64,000 bases of DNA from Pseudobythopirellula maris (GTDB lineage Bacteria; Planctomycetota; Planctomycetia; Pirellulales; Lacipirellulaceae), in NCBI RefSeq assembly GCF_007859945.1, contig NZ_SJPQ01000001.1, forward strand, positions 496,001-560,000, read 5' to 3'. The notes beneath the pieces were generated by a model. It was not told the origin of the DNA and did not search any database. It saw nothing but the letters and a program-made list of their open reading frames with translations. Positions 42,389 through 51,377 of this stretch are shown here, one piece after another (within the stretch, counting starts at the first letter, position 1; each line of letters starts with the position of its first letter). The position numbers and the translations under genes were made by a program.

Positions 42389-44692
42389 TTGAGCCCATTC
42401 CGCCGGCAACAACTCGCCAGTCGCTTAGCGCACCGCCCGCCGGCATCGGCCCGCGTCGTGGCGTTGCTCTTCGGCGTGCTGATGAGCGTTGGCGCCGCCC
42501 CGGCTGCCGAACGGCTCATCGACCAAGTCCCTTACGACGTCGTGGTGCTCGACAGGGCCAACGACTTCGCCGAGCTGAGCGTTTACCCGCTGGCGATCGA
42601 GCCGCGGCGGATGCCCGAGCCGCGTCCAAGCGAGCCGCTCTCCCTGCGTCTGACCGACCGCCCTTCGGAAGAGTTTGAAGTGAGCTGGGGAGCGGTCGAA
42701 GAAATCAAGTTTTTTGAAAACCTAGTGCTCGAAGAGGCCCAGCGGCTCGCGAGCGAGGGTGAATTCGACGGGGCGTTCGAGCACCTCGATTGGCTCGCCC
42801 AGCGATACCCACGGCTTGCCGGACTGGGGCCGACGATCCAGAAATTCTTGCGACTCGAGGCCGTGGCCACCTTCAAAGAAGGCGATCACCGCCGGGCGTT
42901 GGCGATCTTGGCGAGCCTTTACGCCCAGGACCCCCAGGCCCCCGGCCTCACGGCGGCGGTCGACGCGATCTCGCTGAGGATGCTCAACAGTTACCTCGGC
43001 CAGCGTGACTACGGCGGCGCGCGGGGCGTGCTGAGCACGCTCGACGCCTGCTTCACCGGCCTGCCGCTGCCGAAATCCGACTCTTGGCGAAAGCGTTTCG
43101 AGGCAGGCGTCGATCGCGAGTTGGGGGCCGCCCGCGCCGCGATCGGGCAGAAAGACTTCCATCGTGCGAGAGAGGCGATCGCCCGCGCCCGACAACTCAA
43201 GCCCGATTCCGCCGAGGCGCAAGCGCTCGCCGACGAGGTCTACCGGCTGAACCCCACGGTCGTCGTGGGGGTGTTCCGCCCGGCGCCGCACGAGCCGAAG
43301 CTCCGCTGCGACCACCCCGCCGCATTGCGGGTGGGTCCGCTCGTGGCGCCCACGATCACGCGACTCGAGGCCTACCCTCCGTCGGGCAGTGTTTACGCAA
43401 GCGTTTTCGGCGAGGTCTTGTCGGACGACAGCGGCGGCCGGTTGTTCATTGATTTCGACCCCGCCTTCGTTCAAACGCACGGCAGCCAGCTCTCCCCCTA
43501 CGCACTCGCCCGCAGGCTGCTGAGGCTCGCCGATCCGGATTCGGAGCAAGCGATTACCGCCTTCAGTCGCATCGCCACCGAAGTCCGCATGGAAGACCCC
43601 ACACGGGTGTCGATCGGGCTGCGCAAGCCGCACGTCAAGCCGGCCGCCACGCTGGCCACCGCCCCCGCAACGGGCGATGGGTTAGCGAAGCCCCCTTTTG
43701 TTCGCCAAGACCGGAGCGAATCGATCGCCGCCTTCTCGGCCCGCTCGGGCGAGGTGACCATCGAAGAGAGACGCTTTGAAGACGAACGCGAGGCGTTCAG
43801 CGCTTTCTTGGGCGGAGGTCTGCACGTGCTCTCCGAACTCGCCCCCTGGCGTTTGGAGCGGCTGACCGACCGCGCCGGCGTGGTGGTTGGGACCTACCGG
43901 CTGCCCACCTTGCACGCGCTCGTCGTATCGCCCGATGCGCGGGCCGATGTGCTCACTTCCGAATTCCGCCGCGCTCTTTGCTACGGGATCAGCCGCGAGC
44001 GGTTTGTCACCAACCTATCGGGGGGCCGGGTGTCGCTGGAGGGCTACCAGGCGGCCAGCGGGCCTTTCGCCGCGGGGGCCTCGCTCACCGACCCGCTGCG
44101 CTACGCCTACAGCGAGCGGATCTCGCCGCGCTCGTTCACGCCCCAGCTGGCGGCGATCCTGGCTTCGGTTGCGCGAACCAAAGCCGAGAAAGCCGCCGGC
44201 GGGAGTTCGCCCGCCATGAAGGAGCCTATCGTTCTGGCTCACGACACGGGCCCCGTCGCCCTGCGGGCCTGCGAGCTTATCCGCGCTCAAATGACGGCGG
44301 CCGGCGTGGAGATCGAGCTGCGTGAGGCGAACGTCGAGAGCCTGCTATCGGGCGCTGTTCCCTACGACCTGCGTTACGCGGAGTTGAGCGTCGAGGAACC
44401 GCTCACGGCGGTGGCCGATCTGCTTGGTCCCGAGGGGTTGGGGGTTGATTGCGGCGCCGCGATGCGGATGGCGCTCGACCGTCTCGACAACGCCGACGCC
44501 TGGACCGAAGTCAACCTCGCAATGCAAGAGATTCACGAGATCGCCCACGACCAGCTGCCTTACGTGCCGCTATGGCAAACCGTGGACCACTACGCCTACC
44601 GAGAAGAGCTAGGCGGCGTCGATCCGGAGTGCGTGCGGCTGTACGAGAATTCCGCCGGTTGGCGCCTCAACACCTCGCGAGGCGCTCGGTGA
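42389..44692 (+). CDS. TPR plus family 5 solute-binding protein (oligopeptide/nickel-binding-like)
   Basis: The 767-residue protein probably begins at TTG 42389, 38 bases after the previous stop, giving a signal peptide (VVALLFGVLMSVGAAPAAE). Residues about 100-290 are TPR-like helices (EGEFDGAFEHLDWLAQRYP, KDFHRAREAIARARQLKPDS). The rest follows the SBP_bac_5 pattern: VVVGVFRPAPHEP, HALVVSPDARADVLTSEFRR then ALCYGISRERFVTN, and the closing QLPYVPLWQTVDHYAYR. Such proteins normally deliver peptides to an ABC importer, yet no permease or ATPase of that kind lies nearby. The start codon is uncertain. It may sense or bind a ligand for the ExbB/ExbD assembly. Confidence 0.8.
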   Translation: MSPFRRQQLASRLAHRPPASARVVALLFGVLMSVGAAPAAERLIDQVPYDVVVLDRANDFAELSVYPLAIEPRRMPEPRPSEPLSLRLTDRPSEEFEVSWGAVEEIKFFENLVLEEAQRLASEGEFDGAFEHLDWLAQRYPRLAGLGPTIQKFLRLEAVATFKEGDHRRALAILASLYAQDPQAPGLTAAVDAISLRMLNSYLGQRDYGGARGVLSTLDACFTGLPLPKSDSWRKRFEAGVDRELGAARAAIGQKDFHRAREAIARARQLKPDSAEAQALADEVYRLNPTVVVGVFRPAPHEPKLRCDHPAALRVGPLVAPTITRLEAYPPSGSVYASVFGEVLSDDSGGRLFIDFDPAFVQTHGSQLSPYALARRLLRLADPDSEQAITAFSRIATEVRMEDPTRVSIGLRKPHVKPAATLATAPATGDGLAKPPFVRQDRSESIAAFSARSGEVTIEERRFEDEREAFSAFLGGGLHVLSELAPWRLERLTDRAGVVVGTYRLPTLHALVVSPDARADVLTSEFRRALCYGISRERFVTNLSGGRVSLEGYQAASGPFAAGASLTDPLRYAYSERISPRSFTPQLAAILASVARTKAEKAAGGSSPAMKEPIVLAHDTGPVALRACELIRAQMTAAGVEIELREANVESLLSGAVPYDLRYAELSVEEPLTAVADLLGPEGLGVDCGAAMRMALDRLDNADAWTEVNLAMQEIHEIAHDQLPYVPLWQTVDHYAYREELGGVDPECVRLYENSAGWRLNTSRGAR

Positions 44693-46203
44693 TCAGCCGC
44701 ATTCCCCTAATACGCTCGTCCCGGCCCGCGTTGCTCCTCGGCGTCGCACTTGCCGCCTTCACGGCCACGACCACCGGCGCTGAAGAGTCGCGTCTTTGGC
44801 GGCTGGCGCCGTACCGCGTGCGGGCGGTGCTCGCTTTCGAAGGGCCGAGCGTCGCAACCGATCGGTTCGCTGCGGAAACGACTCGAGTGTTCGAGCAGGA
44901 CGTGCGACGCAACGCCGGGAGCCTCTGGCGGCTAGAGACCGAACCGGCTGGCCTTGAAGCGCGGGTCGTGATCGCCGAGATGAACGACTCCGCCGCCGGG
45001 TCACCCGACTGGTCTCCACCGGCGGGGCCCGACAAAACCTGGATCCTCAGCGTCCGTGAGACCGCACGGGGCGTTGAGCTGATGGCCTGCGAGTACGATC
45101 ACACGCTCTTATTGTGGGGCGCCCCTGTCCGTGAAGAGGTGGTGGCGATCGACGAGACGCCGATCCGGCTGTCGGCCCTGACCCGCAAGGTGTTTGCTCG
45201 GCTGGCGCGATTCGACCTCGACTCGAATGACTCGAGCCAAGTGCGACTGGCGTACCGTGGCGCGTCGATGGCGGGCCTCAAGGGAGTGCGTCCCGAGGCG
45301 GGCTCCGGCGTGGTCTTCAAACCGTTCTTGCAGAAAACCGATCGCAACGGTGTGCCGCTCGATGAGAGCACGCAACCAACACCGTGGACGTATTTGTTGA
45401 CTCTCGAGCCCCCCGCGGACGCCGGCGAAAGCGAGCCCTCGGAAGGCGACGCCGGGCAGAGCCACAGCCAGTCGGCAAAGATCTATAGCAACTCTCCCCG
45501 CCCGTTTGGCGCCCGGCGTCGTGGGGGCGTCGAACAAATCGCCCTGGCCGCCCACGGCGACGGCGGTCAAGCCACGCTGCGACTCGTCACCAAAGACGCT
45601 GCCGAAACGCCTCTGCCGGGTTACACGGCGATCGTACGAGACGAAGCGACGCGTAAGCCCGTGCCGATCGGCGTGAGCAACTCGCTCGGCGAGATCACGA
45701 TCACCGGCGATGAGCCTGTGATCCGAGTCTTCCTCGTGGCGGGAGATCAGACCGTGGCGATCCTCCCCGTGGCCCCCGGCGTCGACCACGAGCTTCTGGT
45801 CCGTCTGCCCGACGAGCGGCCGCGGCTTACGGCGAAGATCAAGCTCAGCGCGATCGAGGAGTCACTCATCGACCAAGTCGCCCAACGCAAGCTTCTCGAA
45901 GCGAACATCCGCAGCCTGATCGAAGAGGACGCGCTCGAAGAAGCCGATCGCCAGATGCAGAACTACGACGCGTTGCCCGGGCGGCCGCAGTTCAACCGCA
46001 TGATCGATTCAGCCGAACAGCAATGCCGTTCGAAGGACCCGCACGTGCAGCGGCGCGTCGACCGGATGTTCGAAGACGCCCGCGCGGTGCTGGCGATCTA
46101 TCTCGACGCTCGCGCGTCGCTCGAGATCAAGGAGGCGTTGTCCCAAGCGCACCGCCAAGCCAGTTCGCCCGCCAACTCACCCGCTCCCCCCGCTGGAGAG
46201 TGA
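44689..46203 (+). CDS. Secreted protein of unknown function, last gene of the ExbB/ExbD operon
   Basis: The 504-residue protein starts at GTG 44689, overlapping the previous stop by four bases (GTGA), so translation is coupled. It has a signal peptide (LLLGVALAAFTATTTGAEES). The N-terminal half contains strands such as VRAVLAFEGPSVATDRF and KTWILSVRETARGVELMAC; a beta-sandwich-like domain lies at about 290-380 (TPLPGYTAIVRDEATRKPV); and the C-terminal 110 residues are acidic helices (QRKLLEANIRSLIEEDALEE). No family is recognised. Its place suggests a periplasmic partner of the motor complex. Confidence 0.75.
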   Translation: MISRIPLIRSSRPALLLGVALAAFTATTTGAEESRLWRLAPYRVRAVLAFEGPSVATDRFAAETTRVFEQDVRRNAGSLWRLETEPAGLEARVVIAEMNDSAAGSPDWSPPAGPDKTWILSVRETARGVELMACEYDHTLLLWGAPVREEVVAIDETPIRLSALTRKVFARLARFDLDSNDSSQVRLAYRGASMAGLKGVRPEAGSGVVFKPFLQKTDRNGVPLDESTQPTPWTYLLTLEPPADAGESEPSEGDAGQSHSQSAKIYSNSPRPFGARRRGGVEQIALAAHGDGGQATLRLVTKDAAETPLPGYTAIVRDEATRKPVPIGVSNSLGEITITGDEPVIRVFLVAGDQTVAILPVAPGVDHELLVRLPDERPRLTAKIKLSAIEESLIDQVAQRKLLEANIRSLIEEDALEEADRQMQNYDALPGRPQFNRMIDSAEQQCRSKDPHVQRRVDRMFEDARAVLAIYLDARASLEIKEALSQAHRQASSPANSPAPPAGE

Positions 46204-46215
46204 CCGAGCGTCGCC

Positions 46216-46908
46216 TCAGTCTAATCCCGCCAACGCCCCAGCGAGCGCCGCCCCGTAAGCCTTGGCCCAGCCCTTGGGCGGCGGACAGACGAACTCGATC
46301 GGCTCTCGGCGAACCGGGTGCTCCACTACCAGCCGCCAAGCGTGCAGCGCCACGCCTTCGGCGAGCGCCTCCTGGCTGCCGTACTTGCGGTCGCCGACGA
46401 TCGGCGCGCCGATCTTGGCAAGTTGCACGCGGATCTGGTGCTTGCGGCCGGTGATGGGCCGCACCTCGAGCAACGCCCGGTCGCCGCGGTCGTGGACCGT
46501 GCGGTACGACAATTCGGCACGCTGGGCGTCGGGAGTGGTCTCCGCCGTGACGTGGACCCGGCGGTTGCGTTCGTCCTTACGCAGGGCGTGAACCAGTGTC
46601 GCCTCGGGCTCTTCGGGTGACGGGCAGACCAAGGCCAGGTACCGCTTCTCGACGCGTCGCTCGCGGAAGGCCGCCGACAGCCGCGCCGCCGCTTTCGACG
46701 TGCGCGCCATCAGCACCACGCCGGTGACCGGGGCGTCGAGCCTGCTGACGATGCCCAGGTACACGTTGCCCGGCTTGTTGTGCTTGACGCGGACGTACTC
46801 CTTCGCCTCGTCGAGCAGGGTCGTGACATCGGGCCCGGCGCCCATCGTCGGCAGGCCCGCCGGTTTGGCGATGGCGAGCAGGTGGTTATCTTCGTAGAGA
46901 ACACGCAT
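46216..46908 (-). CDS. RluA-family pseudouridine synthase
   Basis: The enzyme isomerises uridine in rRNA or tRNA. The 230-residue protein contains the RluA domain without an S4 domain: YEDNHLLAIAKPAGLPT, IVSRLDAPVTGVVLMARTSK with catalytic D58 (usually HRLDxxTSG, here SRLDAPVTG), KRYLALVCPSPEE, RPITGRKHQIRVQLAKIGAP and IVGDRKYG. Length suits the short RluA-like class whose targets vary, so no gene symbol is given. It converges on the ExbB operon with 12 bases between the stops. Confidence 0.92.
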   Translation of the reverse strand: MRVLYEDNHLLAIAKPAGLPTMGAGPDVTTLLDEAKEYVRVKHNKPGNVYLGIVSRLDAPVTGVVLMARTSKAAARLSAAFRERRVEKRYLALVCPSPEEPEATLVHALRKDERNRRVHVTAETTPDAQRAELSYRTVHDRGDRALLEVRPITGRKHQIRVQLAKIGAPIVGDRKYGSQEALAEGVALHAWRLVVEHPVRREPIEFVCPPPKGWAKAYGAALAGALAGLD

Positions 46909-46927
46909 TTTTTGCTGTGAGCATTTA

Positions 46928-46983
46928 GCCGTTAGCGGTCAGCCAGAGCGACGGCTTCGCCGTCGCGTACCTCTGCTAACGGC
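46928..46983. repeat. Palindromic element between the RluA-type gene and maf
   Basis: GCCGTTAGC (46928-46936) and GCTAACGGC (46975-46983) are perfect inverted arms. Inside lies a second perfect hairpin, GCGACGG-CTTCG-CCGTCGC (46948-46966). The DNA reads alike on both strands and could serve as a divergent-promoter insulator or a small repeated element. Confidence 0.7.
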
Positions 46984-47036
46984 CAACCGCTTAAAGCTAA
47001 CAGCCCCAACCAACCACCGACAGCAGACCACTCCTA

Positions 47037-47633
47037 ATGTCGCAGCCCCAACTGATCCTCGCCAGTGGCTCGCCACGGCGCCGTCAATTGCTCGAAGAAG
47101 CCGGCTACCGGTTTGAGGTGCTCGCCGCGCGTGAAGGCGTCGAGCCGGCCGTCGGGGGCGACGCCCGCGAACTGGTCGCCGCCTCGGCGAGACTCAAGGG
47201 CTTTGATGTCGCGGAGCAACTCAGTTCGGCGCCGCGAGTCGTACTGGCGGCCGACACCGTGGCCGAGGTCGACGGCCAACCGATCGGCAAACCGGCCGAC
47301 GCCCCGCACGCCGCCGCCATGATGCGGCGATTGAGCGGCCGCCAGCACCGCGTGCTGACGGGCGTTTGGCTCCGCGACGCGAGCGGAGCGGTGACCGAGG
47401 AGATCGTCGAGACCTCGCTCGCGATGGACGAGCTGACCGACCAGTGGATCGAGGATTACGTCCGCAGCGAGAAATGGCGAGGCAAGGCGGGCGGCTTCGG
47501 CTACCAGGACGGCCTCGGCTTTGTCCGGGTGGTGCAAGGCAGCGAATCGAACGTGGTGGGGCTGCCGATGGAGCACGTCGCTGTGTTGCTTGCCTCGGTG
47601 GGGTGCGAGCCGACTTCCCCAAACAACACTTGA
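47037..47633 (+). CDS. maf: Maf-like nucleotide pyrophosphatase
   Basis: Maf proteins hydrolyse non-canonical or modified nucleoside triphosphates to monophosphates. The 198-residue protein has the N-terminal loop LILASGSPRRRQLLEEAGY, the metal site region RVVLAADTVAEVDGQPIGKP, the segment LSGRQHRVLTGVWLRDA and KWRGKAGGFGYQDGLGFV. Length and start are standard. The substrate class (dTTP/UTP or 7-methyl-GTP) cannot be decided by eye. Confidence 0.93.
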   Translation: MSQPQLILASGSPRRRQLLEEAGYRFEVLAAREGVEPAVGGDARELVAASARLKGFDVAEQLSSAPRVVLAADTVAEVDGQPIGKPADAPHAAAMMRRLSGRQHRVLTGVWLRDASGAVTEEIVETSLAMDELTDQWIEDYVRSEKWRGKAGGFGYQDGLGFVRVVQGSESNVVGLPMEHVAVLLASVGCEPTSPNNT

Positions 47634-48059
47634 GGCACGCGTTGTCACAAGAGCACTCGAAGGCCGACAAAGAATCGATCAGCGGAGTAGAGGTCTTGCT
47701 GAAAACGAGTATCGCCGCCAAGGGGTGGCTGAATCGATGCTGGCGGTATCGGCAGCGGACTATGTCGCAAGCACTTTGGGCGTGAGAGCGATTCATCTAC
47801 CCTCCTCGCGTGGGGGGAACACAAGCGTTATGCGGTGCTGATATCCCCCTTTCGTGGGCCGCTGACCGGCCCGTGGCCCTCAAACTCGCCTTGATTGCTC
47901 CGGATTAGCCAGCCTCTAGGGCGGCGCCAGCGCTTGGGTTGCGGTGGGGCGAGGGGCTATACTGCTTGCGGTGGGCTGGCGCCTGGCGGCTGTTGCGCCG
48001 TCCCTGCCGCTGCCGAAGAAGGCCTATTGAGGTACACCCTGTTCAGGAGGCGCCGGGTT
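47634..48059. other. Gene-free 426-bp region between maf and the oxidoreductase gene
   Basis: No RNA or gene is recognised. It holds a promoter candidate (listed separately) and, just before the next gene, the strong ribosome-binding site AGGAGG at 48045-48050. Reading frames here are short and compositionally random. Confidence 0.4.
47934..47963 (+). promoter_or_regulatory. Candidate promoter of the Gfo/Idh/MocA oxidoreductase gene
   Basis: TTGGGT at 47934-47939 and TATACT at 47958-47963 are separated by 18 bases. The -10 box is good and the -35 box is weak. The start codon is about 96 bases downstream. Confidence 0.45.
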
Positions 48060-49130
48060 TTGAAATTGCGCGTGGGTTTGGTGGGGCTCGGCCCCTCGTG
48101 GTCGGCGCGGCATTGGCCCGCGTTCCGGGCACTCGATGGCCGCTACGAGATCCGCGCCGTGTGCGACCCGATCGCCCACCGCGCCCAGCAGGTGGCCCAA
48201 GAGCTGGGAGCCCGGCCGGTCGACGGTTTTCGAGCCCTGGCGGCTAGCGACGACATCGACGCGGTCATGCTGCTGTCGGCCCGCTGGTTCGGCGCCCTGC
48301 CGATCGAGGCGGCCTGCGACGCCGGCAAGGCGGTCTACTGCGCCGCTTCGATCGACCTGGCTCAAGACGAGGCCCGGCGTTTGCGGCGGCGGGTGCTCGA
48401 TTCGGGCGTCACCTTCATGGCCGAGCTGCCGCACCGGCTGGCGCCCGCCACGGTGCGGCTCAAGGAGCTCATCGCCACCCGACTGGGCGCGCCGCGGCTG
48501 GTGTTCTGCAACCAGCGGCACACGAGCACCCACACCGCGACGCGGACCATCCCCAAGCGGCACATGATCGAGATGGTCGACTGGTGCCGCTACGTCGTTG
48601 GCCGCGAAGCGACCAGCGTCACGGGCCTCAGCCATCAGGCCGACCTGCCGGGGCCAGCCGCCGTTTCCGAACAACAGAGCGGCTCGGACGACTACTCGCT
48701 GATGGCCCTGGAGTTCGCGGAAGGGGCCCCGGGAACCCCCCGCCCGGTGGCGCAAATCGCCTGCGGCAACTACGTTTCCCAAGAATGGCCCGAGGCGACG
48801 GCGTTCCGCCGCCCGGCCGACATGCAGGTGGTGTGCGAGCACGGCATCGCGTTTATCGACCTGCCGTCGCGGCTGGTGTGGTTCGACGCCGCCGGCCAGC
48901 ACACCGAGTCGCTCGAGCACGAGCGTCCGGTGGGCGAGCAGCTGCTGATGCAGTTCCACCGGTCGGTCTCGAGTCTGGTGCTGCGGTCGTCGAGCCTGGA
49001 AGACGCCTATCGGGCTTTAACGATTGTGCTGGCTGCCGAGCGCAGCTGCCGTGAGGGCCGGCGGGCGGAACTTACCGCAGACCCGCCCGAGGCGGCTGCC
49101 TTCGTTGACCCGCAGCCCCGATCGGCCTAG
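48060..49130 (+). CDS. Gfo/Idh/MocA-family oxidoreductase
   Basis: These NAD(P)-dependent enzymes act on sugars and related alcohols. The 356-residue protein has the N-terminal Rossmann motif LRVGLVGLGPSWSARHWPAF (the usual GxGxxG is here GLGPSW, a departure that may weaken cofactor binding) and DIDAVMLLSARWFGALPIEAA followed by GKAVYCAASIDLAQ, where the family has E(K)P. The C-terminal half is a beta sheet (YSLMALEFAEGAPG, MQVVCEHGIAFIDLPSRLVW). The TTG start has an AGGAGG site about nine bases before it, which decides the start. The substrate is unknown; with the altered motifs it may not be a dehydrogenase. Confidence 0.85.
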   Translation: MKLRVGLVGLGPSWSARHWPAFRALDGRYEIRAVCDPIAHRAQQVAQELGARPVDGFRALAASDDIDAVMLLSARWFGALPIEAACDAGKAVYCAASIDLAQDEARRLRRRVLDSGVTFMAELPHRLAPATVRLKELIATRLGAPRLVFCNQRHTSTHTATRTIPKRHMIEMVDWCRYVVGREATSVTGLSHQADLPGPAAVSEQQSGSDDYSLMALEFAEGAPGTPRPVAQIACGNYVSQEWPEATAFRRPADMQVVCEHGIAFIDLPSRLVWFDAAGQHTESLEHERPVGEQLLMQFHRSVSSLVLRSSSLEDAYRALTIVLAAERSCREGRRAELTADPPEAAAFVDPQPRSA

Positions 49131-49295
49131 ACTCTCGCAGGTTCTGCCTATTAGGCGTGTGCGGCAAGGGCGAGGCGGCCCGGGTCGACGCCTGCATGGG
49201 CAGTCCCTTATCCCCTACAAAAACACCTCCGCCACGTGACCTTGGGTCACGCCGTCGCGACCGCCCCCACGATCGAAAAGACCATCGGGAAGACC

Positions 49296-51350
49296 ATGTC
49301 GAGCTCAGCGACCCTCGAAGACATCCAGACCACGGCCATCAACACCATCCGCACGCTGTCGATGGACGGCGTTCAGAAGGCGAACAGCGGCCACCCCGGC
49401 ACGCCGATGGCGCTGGCGCCGGTCACTTACAAGCTGTGGGCCGACGTTCTGAACTACGATCCCTCCGAGCCGCTGTGGCCGGGCCGCGACCGCTACGTGC
49501 TTTCGTGCGGCCACGCCTCGATGCTGATCTACTCGATGATCCACCTGGCGGGGGTCAAGACCGCGGACGAGAACGGCAACGGGACCGACGAGCCGGCGCT
49601 GACGCTGGAGGACCTCAAGCAATTCCGCCAGTTCGAGAGCCGCACCCCGGGCCACCCCGAGGTGAAGCACACCTACGGCGTGGAAACGACCACCGGCCCG
49701 CTGGGCCAGGGTTGTGGCAACAGCGTCGGCATGGCGGCCGCCAGCCTCTGGCTCGGCGCCAACTACAACAAGCCGGGCTACGAGCTGTTCGACTACAACG
49801 TGTACGTGCAGTGCAGCGACGGCGACCTGATGGAGGGCGTTTGCTGCGAGGCCGCCTCGATCGCCGGCCACATGAAGTTGTCGAACCTGTGCTGGGTTTA
49901 CGACGACAACAACATCACGATCGAGGGCGACACCGATCTGGCCTTCACCGAGAACGTGGCCGAGCGGTTCCGCGGCCTCGGCTGGGCCGTTCAGCAGGTG
50001 GACGACGCGAACGACCTGGGCGCTATGGCCAAGGCGCTCGACGCCTTCCAGGCCGAGGACGCGAAGCCGACCATCATCATCCTCAAGAGCGTCATCGGCT
50101 ACGGCTCGCCCAACAAGGCGAACACGCACGGCGCCCACGGCGCCCCGCTCGGCGAGGAAGAGATCAAGCTCACGAAGGAGGCCTACGGCTGGCCCGCGGA
50201 CGAGAAGTTCCTTGTGCCCGAAGGCGTTTGCGAGCACTTCCAAGAGACGCTCGGCGCCCGCGGCAAGCAGGCCCGCGAGGATTGGAACGAGCTGTTCGCC
50301 GCCTACAAGAAGGAGTTCGCCAGCGAGGCGGCCGAGCTGGAGCAGATCTTCGCCTGCCAGCTGCCCGCGGGCTGGGACGCCGAGATCCCCACGTTCGACG
50401 CCGACCCGAAGGGCCTCGCCACCCGCAAGTCTTCCGGCATGGCGCTCAACGGCGCCGCGAAGAACCTGCCCTGGCTGATCGGCGGCTCGGCCGACCTGGC
50501 GCCCTCGACCCTCACGCTGCTCGACAACGAGGGCGATTTCCAATCGGACAACCACGCCGGCCGCAACTTCCACTTCGGCATCCGTGAGCACGGCATGGCG
50601 TCGATGGCCAACGGCATGGCGCTCTGCGGCGTGCGGCCTTATGTCGCCACGTTCTTCGTCTTCAGCGATTACCTGCGACCGGCGATGCGACTCAGCGCGA
50701 TCATGAAGGTCCCGGTGATCTACGTCTTCACGCACGACTCGATCGGCGTGGGCGAGGACGGCCCGACCCACCAGCCGGTGGAGCAACTCGCCGCCGCGCG
50801 GGCGATCCCTTGGCTCACCGTCTTCCGCCCGGGCGACGCGAACGAGACCGCCGAGGCGTGGCGCGCCGCGATCGCCAACACCTGCGGGCCGACGGTCCTG
50901 GTGCTCACCCGTCAGAACCTGCCGACCTTGTGCCGCGACAAATACGCGCCGGCCGAGAACGTGGCGAAGGGCGCCTACGTCATGGCCGACGCCGACGGAT
51001 CCCCGGACGTGATCCTCATGGCGTCGGGCAGCGAGCTGTCGATCGCCACCGAGGCGTACGAGAAGCTCGCCTCGGATGGCGTGAAGGCGCGGCTCGTGAG
51101 CGTGCCCTCGATGGAGCGGTTCGGCGAGCAGGACCAAGCCTACAAAGACAGCGTGCTGCCGCCGGGCGTCACTAAGCGTGTCGCCGTCGAAGCCGGGATC
51201 CAGCAGCCTTGGGACCGCTACCTCGGTCTCGATGGCGTGTTCATCGGCATGGACGGCTACGGCTCGTCGGCCCCGTACCAACAGGTGTACGAGGACCGTG
51301 GCATCACGCCCACAGCCGTTTACGACGCCGCCAAGAAGCTGCTCGGCTGA
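49296..51350 (+). CDS. tkt: Transketolase
   Basis: Transketolase moves two-carbon units between sugar phosphates in the pentose phosphate pathway with thiamine diphosphate. The 684-residue protein has KANSGHPGTPMALAP near residue 30, ETTTGPLGQGCGNSVGMA, the cofactor motif CSDGDLMEGVCCEAASIAGH ending in DDNNITIEG, FHFGIREHGMASMANGMAL with the catalytic Glu, and THDSIGVGEDGPTHQPVEQL. Length matches the family. The ATG at 49296 is preferred over an ATG 60 bases upstream because family members begin near this point and GGGAAG lies before it. Confidence 0.96.
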   Translation: MSSSATLEDIQTTAINTIRTLSMDGVQKANSGHPGTPMALAPVTYKLWADVLNYDPSEPLWPGRDRYVLSCGHASMLIYSMIHLAGVKTADENGNGTDEPALTLEDLKQFRQFESRTPGHPEVKHTYGVETTTGPLGQGCGNSVGMAAASLWLGANYNKPGYELFDYNVYVQCSDGDLMEGVCCEAASIAGHMKLSNLCWVYDDNNITIEGDTDLAFTENVAERFRGLGWAVQQVDDANDLGAMAKALDAFQAEDAKPTIIILKSVIGYGSPNKANTHGAHGAPLGEEEIKLTKEAYGWPADEKFLVPEGVCEHFQETLGARGKQAREDWNELFAAYKKEFASEAAELEQIFACQLPAGWDAEIPTFDADPKGLATRKSSGMALNGAAKNLPWLIGGSADLAPSTLTLLDNEGDFQSDNHAGRNFHFGIREHGMASMANGMALCGVRPYVATFFVFSDYLRPAMRLSAIMKVPVIYVFTHDSIGVGEDGPTHQPVEQLAAARAIPWLTVFRPGDANETAEAWRAAIANTCGPTVLVLTRQNLPTLCRDKYAPAENVAKGAYVMADADGSPDVILMASGSELSIATEAYEKLASDGVKARLVSVPSMERFGEQDQAYKDSVLPPGVTKRVAVEAGIQQPWDRYLGLDGVFIGMDGYGSSAPYQQVYEDRGITPTAVYDAAKKLLG

Positions 51351-51377
51351 TCCCCGCACCGCAGAGCCACGCACCCC

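Noticed and set aside
47037-47796. Minus-strand frames over maf and the following spacer
   Set aside because: Shadow frames with Arg/Ser/Pro-rich random composition.
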